A stretch of DNA of 64,000 nucleotides, taken from Stutzerimonas balearica DSM 6083 (lineage in GTDB: Bacteria; Pseudomonadota; Gammaproteobacteria; Pseudomonadales; Pseudomonadaceae). Under the pieces are notes generated by a model that did no database searches, was not told the DNA's origin, and was given only the letters and a program-made list of their open reading frames with translations. Position 1 is the stretch's first letter. The number at the start of each line of letters is the position of its first letter. Position numbers and translations under genes: made by a program. The stretch lies in the NCBI RefSeq assembly GCF_000818015.1, contig NZ_CP007511.1, positions 806,001 to 870,000 of the forward strand. Reading direction: 5' to 3'. Shown in pieces: positions 25,327 through 33,047 of this stretch.

Positions 25327-26584
25327 GCAGCCTTTCGCCCGCCGCATCGTCATTGCCTTCACGCTGATGACGCTGCTGGTCAGCGGCATGTTCTCGCTTG
25401 GGATCGTCGCGGTGGTCTATTCCATCGAGTCGCAGCTGGTGACCGAGGAAATGGGCCGCGAGATGGACACCGTCCTGCATGAGGACCTGCCCAGCGGCCA
25501 GCCGCCGCGGCTGGATGCGCGCACCCTGTTCTTCAGCACCGCGCTACCGGAGCACCCGCTGCCCGACGGCTTCGCCGCGCTGGCCGAAGGTTTCACCGAG
25601 GTGGTGCGCGGCAACGAGGCGTACTACGTCTACGTGCGCGACCTGGATGGCGAGCGCTATGTGCTGATGGAGGAGCAGAACGAGTTCGAGGAGCGCGAGA
25701 ACGCCCTGTTCAACACCGTGCTCGCCGGCTTCGTGCTCAGCGTGCTCGGCGCCTGGCTGCTCGGCCGGCTGATGGCGGACAAGGTGATGGCGCCGGTGAG
25801 CCGCCTGGCGCTGCAGGTACGTCATCGCGACCAGTTGCATCCACTGGCGCCGCCGCTGGCCCTGCAGTACGCCGACGACGAGGTCGGCCATCTGGCCGCG
25901 GCCTTCGACAGCACGCTCGGCCAGCTGCGCCAGACGCTCGAGCGCGAACGGCTGTTCACCGCCGACGTCAGCCATGAGCTGCGCACCCCGCTGATGGTGG
26001 TGCTCGGGGCCTGCGAACTGCTGCTGGCCGGCGAGCTGCCCGAGCGCTCGCGGCGCCAGGCCGAGCGTATCCAGCGCGCCGCCGAAGAAATGCAGGCGCT
26101 GGTCGAGACCTTTCTTCTGCTGGCACGCTCGCGCCCCGATCAGCAGCTCGCCTTTGGCGGCAGCGCCAGCCTGGACGAGGTGGCGCGTGAGCAGAGCGAG
26201 CGCTGGGCGCCGCCGATGCGCGAGAAGGGGCTGGCCTTCGAGGTGGTTCGCGAAGGCGACGACGAGAGGCTGTACAACCACACGCTGCTCGGCACGGTGA
26301 TGTCCAACCTGTTGCGCAACGCACTGCACTACACCGACAGCGGCGGCATCCGCCTGGTGCTCGAACGCGGCGGCTTTCGTGTCGAGGACAGCGGCGTCGG
26401 CATTCCGCCGGAGCAGCAGGAACGCATGTTCCAGCCGTTCGTGCGCGGTGCCGAGAATCGCGGCGAGGGCCTCGGCCTCGGGCTTTCGCTGGTGCGCAGG
26501 ATCTGCGCGCACCAGGGCTGGCAGGTGCGCGTGCAGGCGCAGCAACCGTGCGGCAGCTGTTTCAGCGTGGCGCTCGGTTCTTGA
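25316..26584 (+). CDS. colS: Sensor histidine kinase ColS
   Basis: 422 aa. Membrane segments at about 12-35 and 132-150 bracket a short periplasmic domain of about 95 residues. Just before the second segment lies an acidic patch (E119, E120, E123, E125, E126, E128), giving ExxE pairs like those shown to sense metal in P. putida ColS. H220 in FTADVSHELRTP is the phospho-acceptor; NALHYTDSG, DSGVGIP and GEGLGLGLSLV are the ATP-binding boxes. The ATG at 25316 lies inside the colR end; the upstream extension of this frame is a shadow. Confidence 0.9.
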   Translation: MLAKQPFARRIVIAFTLMTLLVSGMFSLGIVAVVYSIESQLVTEEMGREMDTVLHEDLPSGQPPRLDARTLFFSTALPEHPLPDGFAALAEGFTEVVRGNEAYYVYVRDLDGERYVLMEEQNEFEERENALFNTVLAGFVLSVLGAWLLGRLMADKVMAPVSRLALQVRHRDQLHPLAPPLALQYADDEVGHLAAAFDSTLGQLRQTLERERLFTADVSHELRTPLMVVLGACELLLAGELPERSRRQAERIQRAAEEMQALVETFLLLARSRPDQQLAFGGSASLDEVAREQSERWAPPMREKGLAFEVVREGDDERLYNHTLLGTVMSNLLRNALHYTDSGGIRLVLERGGFRVEDSGVGIPPEQQERMFQPFVRGAENRGEGLGLGLSLVRRICAHQGWQVRVQAQQPCGSCFSVALGS

Positions 26585-26631
26585 CGTTTTTTTCACAGTC
26601 TTTTGACGGGGCCTTGATGGCGGTCAGGCTA
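26581..26631 (+). promoter_or_regulatory. Perfect ColR box and promoter of warA
   Basis: TTGACGTTTTTTTCAC (26581-26596) matches all 16 positions of YYNASNNYTTTTTCAC. Six nt later TTGACG (26603-26608) and, after 17 nt, AGGCTA (26626-26631) form a sigma70-like promoter. It begins at the colS stop codon and drives warA-warB-dgkA and the second LTA-synthase-like gene. Confidence 0.75.
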
Positions 26632-26666
26632 GGTTGGGGCGTGACCTTCATAGAGCGGTGCCCGTC

Positions 26667-27344
26667 ATGCCTCGATCCAACCCCATCGAACTGGACTTTT
26701 CCCGCAAGTACGACCGCGACCACGCCTACCAGTACCTGCACAAGCACCAGGACGGCATCGCGCGGCGCCTGTCGCACTGGCGCGACGAACAGCTCGCCCG
26801 CTGGGCGCTGACCCGCGCCGGCGAACCGGACCTGGTGCTCGATCTGCCCTGCGGCGCCGGGCGCTTCTGGCCGCTGCTGGCCGAGCACCCCAGCCGGATG
26901 ATCTTTGCCGCCGACAACTCGGCCGACATGCTGGCCGTCGCCCAGAGCGAGCAGCCGCCTGAAGTGGTCGCGCGGGTCGAGACCTTTCAGACCTCGGCGT
27001 TCGACATCGACATGCACGACAGTGCGGTGGACTCGATCTTCTGCATGCGTCTGCTGCATCACGTGGCCGACCCGCAGCACCGGCTGGCGATGCTGCGCGA
27101 ATTCCACCGCGTCACCCGCGACACCCTGATCCTCTCGCTGTGGGTCGACGGCAACTACAAGGCGTGGAAGCGCAAGCGCCTGGAGCGCCGGCGCCCGGCC
27201 AAGGAAAACCAGAACCGCTTCGTGGTACCGCGCGGGCTGGTCGAGGCGGAATTCGCCGAGGCCGGCTTCGATATCCTCGGCCACCGCGACTTCCTGCCCG
27301 GCTACGCGATGTGGCGGGTCTACGTACTGCGCAAGCGGAGCTGA
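26667..27344 (+). CDS. warA: SAM-dependent methyltransferase WarA
   Basis: 225 aa class I methyltransferase. SAM-binding motif I is DLVLDLPCGAGRF near residue 50; motif II region is FAADNSADML. In Pseudomonas, WarA works with the kinase WarB in LPS-related modification and O-antigen length control, and sits next to colRS as here. The ATG at 26667 (MPRSNPIELDFSRKYD) is preferred; an upstream in-frame start at 26634 would begin within the promoter. The next gene starts 2 nt after its stop. Confidence 0.85.
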   Translation: MPRSNPIELDFSRKYDRDHAYQYLHKHQDGIARRLSHWRDEQLARWALTRAGEPDLVLDLPCGAGRFWPLLAEHPSRMIFAADNSADMLAVAQSEQPPEVVARVETFQTSAFDIDMHDSAVDSIFCMRLLHHVADPQHRLAMLREFHRVTRDTLILSLWVDGNYKAWKRKRLERRRPAKENQNRFVVPRGLVEAEFAEAGFDILGHRDFLPGYAMWRVYVLRKRS

Positions 27345-27346
27345 CC

Positions 27347-28072
27347 ATGGGCATGCCATTGGTGATACCCGGAGCGCAGGCGCAGGCCAGCACCTTTCAG
27401 CGCTGGTGGGAGGCGCAGGGCGAGTGGGTCGAGGAGCCCAACCGGCGGCGTGACGGCGAGAGTGGCGTCAAGCGCCTGCGCCTGGCCGATCCGCAACGGC
27501 CGCTGCTGTATTGCAAGCGCCAGACCGGCCACCTGTACCGCTCGCTGGCGCACCCGTTCGGCCGCCCCACGGCGCTGCGCGAATACCAGGCGCTGCGCGC
27601 CCTGGAGCGGCTCGGCATCCGGGTACCGCGGGTGGTCTACTGCGCGGCGCAGCGTCCGGCCGGGCAATGGCAGGCGTTGCTGGTCACCGAGGAGCTGAGC
27701 GGCTTCGTCAGCCTCGAGCAGTGGTATCAGGACGCGCGTCACCTGCGTGATGCCGCGGTGCAGGCCCGGCTGCTGCAGCGCCTGGGTGAAATGCTCGCGC
27801 GCCTGCATCGGGCCGGCTGGCAGCACGGCTGCCTCTACCCCAAGCACATCTTCCTGCGCGTGGACGGCGAAGGTGCGGACGCACAGGTCGAGGTGGCGCT
27901 GCTCGATCTGGAGAAATGCCGCCGGCGCCTGTGGCCTCGGCAGGCCTCGCGACGCGACATGGACCAGCTGCGCCGGCGTGCCCCGGCGATCTCGACCGGC
28001 GACTGGGCCGCGCTGCAGGCGCACTACCAGGCGGCCCTGCTCGGCGCCCAAGAGGTCGACGATGGACACTGA
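27347..28072 (+). CDS. warB: LPS-core kinase-like protein WarB (InaA/WaaP family)
   Basis: 241 aa. Protein-kinase-like fold of the Kdo/WaaP/InaA group: HRAGWQHGCLYPKHIFLRV near residue 160 is the catalytic loop region (H-x-x-x-x-P-x-H type) and VALLDLEKCRRR supplies the metal-binding Asp. Likely phosphorylates an LPS core sugar. It overlaps dgkA by 11 nt and belongs to the ColR-controlled operon. Confidence 0.85.
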   Translation: MGMPLVIPGAQAQASTFQRWWEAQGEWVEEPNRRRDGESGVKRLRLADPQRPLLYCKRQTGHLYRSLAHPFGRPTALREYQALRALERLGIRVPRVVYCAAQRPAGQWQALLVTEELSGFVSLEQWYQDARHLRDAAVQARLLQRLGEMLARLHRAGWQHGCLYPKHIFLRVDGEGADAQVEVALLDLEKCRRRLWPRQASRRDMDQLRRRAPAISTGDWAALQAHYQAALLGAQEVDDGH

Positions 28073-28457
28073 ACCGTTAGCCGAGTCGCTCGATGCGGCC
28101 ACGCTCAAGGGGCGCCAGGGCTTGCGGCGTATCGTCCAGGCCGGCGGCTATTCGCTGGCCGGGCTGCGCGCGGCCTATGTGGGCGAGGCGGCCTTCCGCC
28201 AGGTGGTGTTGCTCAACCTGCTGCTGATCCCGCTGGCGTTTCTGCTCGATGTCAGCCGCGTCGAGCGCGCCGTGCTGATCGCTGTGGTGCTCCTGGCGCC
28301 GATCGTCGAGCTGCTCAACTCGGCGATCGAGGCCACCGTCGACCGCATCTCGCTGGAACTGCACCCGCTGTCCAAGCGCGCCAAGGACATGGGCAGCGCC
28401 GCCCAGCTGCTGACCATGACGCTTATCGCCGTGGTCTGGGCGGTGATCCTGCTTTGA
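28062..28457 (+). CDS. dgkA: Diacylglycerol kinase DgkA
   Basis: 131 aa, three transmembrane helices. Signature EATVDRISLELHPLSKRAKDMGSAAQ is complete, with the catalytic Glu in VELLNSAIEATVDR. Phosphorylates diacylglycerol to phosphatidic acid in the inner membrane. It starts inside warB and lies 31 nt before an LTA-synthase-like gene. Enzymes of that class release diacylglycerol when they use phosphatidylglycerol as donor, so this placement makes sense as a recycling step (inference). Confidence 0.95.
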   Translation: MDTEPLAESLDAATLKGRQGLRRIVQAGGYSLAGLRAAYVGEAAFRQVVLLNLLLIPLAFLLDVSRVERAVLIAVVLLAPIVELLNSAIEATVDRISLELHPLSKRAKDMGSAAQLLTMTLIAVVWAVILL

Positions 28458-28488
28458 GTCCTCTTCCGATCTGCCCAGGAACCCTTTC

Positions 28489-30642
28489 ATGACCGATGGA
28501 ATCGCTCGCGCCTCGGCCGGCCAGCCAGGCCTGCGCCACCACCTGCTGTTCATGACCGGCAGCGCGCTTGCGCTGCTGGTGTTGTTCTCCCTGCTGCGCC
28601 TGGCGCTCTTGCTGTTCAACCGCGAGCTGCTCGGTGATGCCAGCCTGGGAACCCTGCTCGAAGGCTTCGGCAACGGCCTGCGCTTCGACCTGCGCCTGCT
28701 TGTCTACATCCTCCTGCCGCTTTCGCTGGCGGTGCTCAGCCGCCGGGCGATGGCCGCGCGCAGGCTGCAGCGCGTCTGGCTGGACGTTTGCGCCAGCCTG
28801 GTGATCCTGCTCGGGATGATCGAGCTGAACTTCTACCAGGAGTTTCACCAGCGCCTGAACAGCCTGGTCTTCCAGTACCTGTCCGAAGATCCGGCGACCG
28901 TCCTCAGCATGCTCTGGCACGGCTTTCCGGTACTGAAGCTGCTCGGCGTCTGGGGTGGGCTGACGCTGCTCTGGTCGCTGCTGTTCGGCTGGCTCGACCG
29001 CCGTTGCCGGCCGCAGGTCGGCGCGCTGGCCAGCAGGCCGCGCAGCCCGGCGCCGCTGGGCTGGCACTGGCGCGGTGCGACGCTGGTCGCGCTGGTGCTG
29101 GTCAGCGTGGTCGCCGCCCGTGGCACCCTGCGCCAGGGCCCACCGCTGCGCTGGGGCGATGCCTTCACCACCGACTCGGTGTTCGTCAACCAGCTCGGCC
29201 TGAACCCGGCGCTGTCGCTCTACGAGGCGGCGAAGAACCGCTATTCCGATCACCGTGACAACGCCTGGAAAGCCGTACTGCCCGAAGGCGAGGCCCTGGC
29301 GCGCACCCGCGTGCTGTTGCTGACCGGCAACGATCGGCTGGTTGACGGCGAGCTGGCCGCGGTGCGCCGCGACTACCAGGCGCCCGAGGCCGGCCGGCTA
29401 CCGGTGCGCAACGTGGTGGTGATCCTGATGGAGAGCTTTGCCGGGCGGTATGTCGGCGCGCTGGGCAGCCGCGACGGCATCACCCCGAACTTCGACCGGC
29501 TGGCCGGCGAGGGCCTGCTGTTCGAGCGCTTCTTCGCCAACGGCACCCACACCCACCAGGGCATGTTCGCCAGCATGGCCTGCTTTCCCAACCTGCCGGG
29601 CTTCGAATACCTGATGCAGTCGCCCGAGGGCAGCCACCGCTTCTCCGGCCTGCCGCAACTGCTCAGCGCGCGTGCGTTCAACGATGTCTACGTCTACAAC
29701 GGCGATTTCGCCTGGGACAACCAGCTGGGCTTTTTCGGCAACCAGGGCATGACCCGTTTCGTCGGCCGCAACGACTATGTCGACCCGGTGGTCTCCGACC
29801 CGACCTGGGGCGTTTCCGACCAGGACATGTTCGACCGCGCGGTGCAGGAGCTCGACGCGCTGGGCCAGGACAAACCGTTCTACGCACTGCTGCAGACGCT
29901 GTCGAACCACACGCCCTATGCGCTGCCCGATCCGTTGCCGGTGCAGGCGGTCAGCGGGCATGGCTCGCTCGACGAGCACCTGACCGCGATGCGCTACGCC
30001 GACTGGGCGCTGGGCCGCTTCTTCGAGCAGGCCCGGCAGAAACCCTGGTTCAACGACACCCTGTTCGTGGTGGTCGGCGACCATGGCTTCGGCGCGCCGG
30101 AGCAGCTCACCGAAATGGACCTGTTCCGCTTCCATGTACCGCTGCTGCTGATCGCCCCGGGCGTGACCGAAACCTTTGGTGCGCGGCGCCAGATAGTCGG
30201 CACCCAGGTCGACGTGGTGCCGACCATCATGGGCCGTCTCGGGGGCGAAGTGCGCCACCAGTGCTGGGGCCGCGATCTGCTGGCGCTGGACGAGCGCGAT
30301 CCGGGCTTCGGCATCATCAAACCCTCGGGCAGCGACCAGACCGTGGCGATACTGCGCGGCGACCAGGTACTGGTGCAGCCCAAGGACCTCGAGCCGCGCT
30401 TGTACCGCTACCGGCTCGGCACCGATGCCGCGGCCGAGCGCATCGAGGATGCCGCCCGTGCGGCGCCGATGCTGCGTGATTTGCAGGCGTACCTGCAGGT
30501 GGCGACCGGCAGTTTGCTGGGCAATACCACGGCCGATCGGGAGCGCGACGAGCAGCCCGCCGCACGCCGGTTGGCGCGTGCCGGTGGGGGGCAGCCGGCA
30601 GCGACAGCGGCGCCGGGGAGCCGCCCGCCACGGGAGGGCTGA
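28489..30642 (+). CDS. LTA-synthase-family phosphotransferase, second copy
   Basis: 717 aa. Five N-terminal membrane segments (about residues 20-215) and a periplasmic sulfatase-fold domain. E near 314 in VVILMESFAGRY and T353/T355 in NGTHTHQG fit the metal/catalytic site; VVVGDHGFGAPE near 528 supplies further ligands. The last 40 residues are Ala/Arg/Pro-rich and poorly structured. It shares the fold but little obvious sequence with the copy at 22582, so recent duplication is unlikely. Last gene of the warA-warB-dgkA operon. Confidence 0.88.
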   Translation: MTDGIARASAGQPGLRHHLLFMTGSALALLVLFSLLRLALLLFNRELLGDASLGTLLEGFGNGLRFDLRLLVYILLPLSLAVLSRRAMAARRLQRVWLDVCASLVILLGMIELNFYQEFHQRLNSLVFQYLSEDPATVLSMLWHGFPVLKLLGVWGGLTLLWSLLFGWLDRRCRPQVGALASRPRSPAPLGWHWRGATLVALVLVSVVAARGTLRQGPPLRWGDAFTTDSVFVNQLGLNPALSLYEAAKNRYSDHRDNAWKAVLPEGEALARTRVLLLTGNDRLVDGELAAVRRDYQAPEAGRLPVRNVVVILMESFAGRYVGALGSRDGITPNFDRLAGEGLLFERFFANGTHTHQGMFASMACFPNLPGFEYLMQSPEGSHRFSGLPQLLSARAFNDVYVYNGDFAWDNQLGFFGNQGMTRFVGRNDYVDPVVSDPTWGVSDQDMFDRAVQELDALGQDKPFYALLQTLSNHTPYALPDPLPVQAVSGHGSLDEHLTAMRYADWALGRFFEQARQKPWFNDTLFVVVGDHGFGAPEQLTEMDLFRFHVPLLLIAPGVTETFGARRQIVGTQVDVVPTIMGRLGGEVRHQCWGRDLLALDERDPGFGIIKPSGSDQTVAILRGDQVLVQPKDLEPRLYRYRLGTDAAAERIEDAARAAPMLRDLQAYLQVATGSLLGNTTADRERDEQPAARRLARAGGGQPAATAAPGSRPPREG

Positions 30643-31467
30643 GTGGTGGGGCTGCAGGTTTAAACGCTACCGCTGCCCCGCAGGTACGTGGCCATTCTTC
30701 CTTTATTGAGTTATCGGGGTGTGGCCTGGATCGGCAAGCCTGCAGTTTCAGGCGTTTGATTTCGTTCGAGGGTAGGAGCGGTTGCCGCGTGTGCTGCTGC
30801 CTCGGGTTTCGGCCCCCGGCCGAGTCACTTGACTCGCATCGCTCGCCCTTCGGGCCAGCCTGCGGCTGTTGCTCCGCTTCGCTTCGTGTTGCGTTGCTCG
30901 CAGGGAAAGCAGCCAAAGAGACAGCGCGCCCGACATCCGGGGCCGCCCGCTTGGCGGCCAGACTTCCTTCGCACTGGTGGCCGGGCTCGGCGCCCTCTCA
31001 CGACGGGGTGCCTCGGCCCCTTCGTTGCTCGCCAGGCGTCCATGCCTCGCGTCCCCTGCGCAACACCTCCGCTCGGCCTCCTGACGGGATCGAGGTCCGA
31101 GTCGCCTGCACAAGAACGAGAAGTGGCTTTGGCGTTGCATTCTGTGCACGACCTGTCATGCCCCTTCAGGAGGGTGAGCGCAGTCGTTGTGTCAGGGCGA
31201 GCGGTATGGGCGCGGCGAGAGGACCAGGCGTGCTCTTGTACGCCGTTTCCGGAGCGCGGGTGGAATGCGGGATCCGATGGAGAGACAAGCGTTTTTGCTT
31301 GCTTTTTGGGGGCCGGCCATCCGGCGAGTGAAGAAAGTGAATCGCCCCGCAGGGCGAAACGAAGGGTGCAGCCAGCAGCCCCGAAGCGCTTCTGCGAAGG
31401 GCTGACGCGTGAAAGTCGGCAGCGCCGAGCCAGCCGCAAAGAGCCCGGCCCGGCGCCCGTGCCGAAG
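30643..31467. repeat. Long non-coding stretch resembling dispersed Pseudomonas repeat sequence
   Basis: 825 nt without a convincing gene; all frames give Arg/Ser/Pro-rich shadow peptides. Reading the minus strand, the stretch from about 31400 to 30750 has the block order TTCGCCCTGCGGGGCGA, TCACTTTCTTCACTCGCC, GCCCCCAAAAAGC, then GGAAGTCTGGCCGCC and GCTGCTTTCCCTGCGAGC. I have seen similar text next to many unrelated genes in Pseudomonas genomes. A perfect palindrome GAGTCACTTGACTC lies near 30822. Copy number cannot be tested here. Confidence 0.4.
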
Positions 31468-31923
31468 CTATCGCCCCACGGCAACCGCCCCCACGGCATC
31501 CTGCGCAGCCAGATAGCCCACCAGCCGATCTCGCTGCCGCGCATCGAGCAACTCGCGCTCAGCCAGCAACTGCTCGACCAGCAACTGCTGGCGCGCCTCG
31601 CGCAATTCGGCCAGGCGCGCCTGTTCGCCGGCGATGCGCTGCGGGTCTGCGCGCTCGCCAAGCAGCGCGTCGAGCAGCCGCTGGTGCTGCTCGGCCAGCG
31701 CCGTCTCGGCGGCCCGCAGGCGAGCCAGGTAGGGTGCGCGCAGGTCATGCCAGCGGCCGAGCTGTTCGGCGCTCAGCTGCAACTCACGTGACAGCGCGGT
31801 CGGCGCGCCGGAAGGCATCGGCAGGCCGTCGGTGGCCAGCTTCTGCCAGGCCAGCGTGCCGAGCACGCCGAGGTTCAGCAGCAGCGACAGTGCCAGGGCG
31901 CCGCGCAGGGTAGGGGTCGTCAT
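31468..31923 (-). CDS. CpxP/ZraP-like periplasmic heavy-metal sensor
   Basis: 151 aa. N-terminal hydrophobic anchor (residues 6-26), then a long helical region rich in Leu, Ala, Glu and Arg (SAEQLGRWHDLRAPYLARLR ... LVEQLLAERELLDARQRDRL), typical of Spy/CpxP/ZraP-related proteins. It may act as a periplasmic chaperone or metal buffer. The ATG at 31923 lies 43 nt after the diheme cytochrome stop; the start further upstream would add an unrelated Cys-rich stretch. Confidence 0.75.
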   Translation of the reverse strand: MTTPTLRGALALSLLLNLGVLGTLAWQKLATDGLPMPSGAPTALSRELQLSAEQLGRWHDLRAPYLARLRAAETALAEQHQRLLDALLGERADPQRIAGEQARLAELREARQQLLVEQLLAERELLDARQRDRLVGYLAAQDAVGAVAVGR

Positions 31924-31966
31924 CGGTTTCTCTCCATGGAATGAACAGGGCGCACAGGCCATCGCC

Positions 31967-32494
31967 TCAGCGCGGGATCTTCACGTGGTCCTCGTCGAAG
32001 TCGCCGCGCTCGGCGTCGCGGTGGCAGGCCACGCAGTTGAAGCGGCCACCGACTGCCTCGCGGGCGAACTTGGCCTCGCTGACCTCGTGGTGCTTGCGCT
32101 CGAACCAGCGGGTCTGGCTGATGCGCGGCGGCTCGCCGGCGGTCGGCGACGGCTCGACCGGCAAGCGGTTGGTGGCCGAGGCGCGGACCAGGAAATCGAG
32201 GATTTCCTTTTCCTGCACTGGGTCCAGCGAGGCGTTGCTGCCGTAGTGGTCGCCGAGGGTGCGCATCTGCTCGCGCCAGGCATCGGCCGGCAGCAGGCCG
32301 GGCGAATAGAGCATGTGGCAGGCGGCGCATTCCTCCTTCCATACCAGCGGTGCGTCGCTGGGCACGGCCAGGCGCTTGGGTCTCTTGTAGTCCTTGCGTT
32401 CGTGATGTTCGTCGTCGCCGGCTAGGCTGAAGCCGCCGAGGGTCAGCGCGAGGGCCAGCCCGGTGAGGGTGGCAAGCGCAACGATGCGTTTCAT
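31967..32494 (-). CDS. Diheme cytochrome c (DHC type)
   Basis: 175 aa. Signal peptide to about residue 25. Two heme-c sites: C56-AAC-H60 and C154-VAC-H158. Length and spacing fit the DHC family (PF09626 type), the electron donor of SHP in Rhodobacter sphaeroides and Shewanella. The SHP-like gene is 10 nt upstream, supporting that pairing. His-rich segments after the signal (DDEHHERKD) and before the second heme (ERKHHEVSE) may supply axial ligands. Confidence 0.88.
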   Translation of the reverse strand: MKRIVALATLTGLALALTLGGFSLAGDDEHHERKDYKRPKRLAVPSDAPLVWKEECAACHMLYSPGLLPADAWREQMRTLGDHYGSNASLDPVQEKEILDFLVRASATNRLPVEPSPTAGEPPRISQTRWFERKHHEVSEAKFAREAVGGRFNCVACHRDAERGDFDEDHVKIPR

Positions 32495-32504
32495 GGGCGT
32501 GCTC

Positions 32505-32909
32505 CTACTTCAGGCCAGTGATCCAGCTGATGAAGTCGCCTTTTTCCTGTGCCGTGCATTCGCGGGCGAAGACATCGTCGCAGTTGCGGCGGAACCACTT
32601 CTCGACCTTCTTCAGGTCGGTGAAGCGCTCGGGGTTGGCCACCGGTGCCAGCGGGTCGACCTTGCGGTGCGCGGGGGTCTTGCCGGCCTGGCGCGGGTCG
32701 GCGGTATGGCAGGTGGTGCAGCTCATGATCTTGCCGTCGCGCTGCTCCTCGGCGAAGTACAGCGCCTTGCCGCGCTCGGCGGAGAAGCCGGCGAAGGCCG
32801 GATCGGCCTGGCGTGCCTGGGTGGCGTAGCCGGGCAAGAGCGGGTGTTCGGTTTCGGCCAGGGCGGGCAGGCTGAGGCAGCAGGCCAGGGCGATCCAGTG
32901 GGCTTTCAT
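32505..32909 (-). CDS. SHP-like cytochrome c (sphaeroides heme protein, DUF1924)
   Basis: 134 aa. Signal peptide to about residue 18. Single heme site C64-TTC-H68. SHP proteins are unusual cytochromes that bind O2 or NO through a labile asparagine sixth ligand next to a disulfide; here N109 stands directly before C110, with C118 eight residues later (RRNCDDVFAREC), a good match to that arrangement. First gene of SHP-DHC-CpxP-like. Its promoter faces the b561-reductase gene and carries a paired half-site box on each side. Confidence 0.85.
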   Translation of the reverse strand: MKAHWIALACCLSLPALAETEHPLLPGYATQARQADPAFAGFSAERGKALYFAEEQRDGKIMSCTTCHTADPRQAGKTPAHRKVDPLAPVANPERFTDLKKVEKWFRRNCDDVFARECTAQEKGDFISWITGLK

Positions 32910-32936
32910 AAAGCGCTCTCCAGGTGGGTTGAGCGC

Positions 32937-33018
32937 AGCCTAGCCGGCGCTTCTTACGCGAAGCTGAACGCCGCGCGGCGATGGCGTTCAGCTTCGCTTC
33001 AGCTCGGCGGCCTACAAG
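32937..33018. promoter_or_regulatory. Symmetric divergent promoter with two QseB/BqsR-type boxes
   Basis: Plus-strand box TTCAG-N6-TTCAG (32987-33002), 10 nt, then TACAAG (33013-33018). Minus-strand box TTCAG-N6-GTAAG (32968-32953), 10 nt, then TAGGCT (32942-32937). The two boxes lie within a perfect 15-bp inverted repeat: GCGAAGCTGAACGCC (32958-32972) and GGCGTTCAGCTTCGC (32984-32998). Each half-site differs from TTAAG by one base. Confidence 0.6.
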
Positions 33019-33047
33019 TGCGGCATCCATCAGAGAGGATCGCCGTC

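Noticed and set aside
24552..28489. Recent duplication of the two LTA-synthase-like genes
   Set aside because: The proteins share the fold and motifs but differ in length and almost all surrounding residues, so a common recent origin is not supported.
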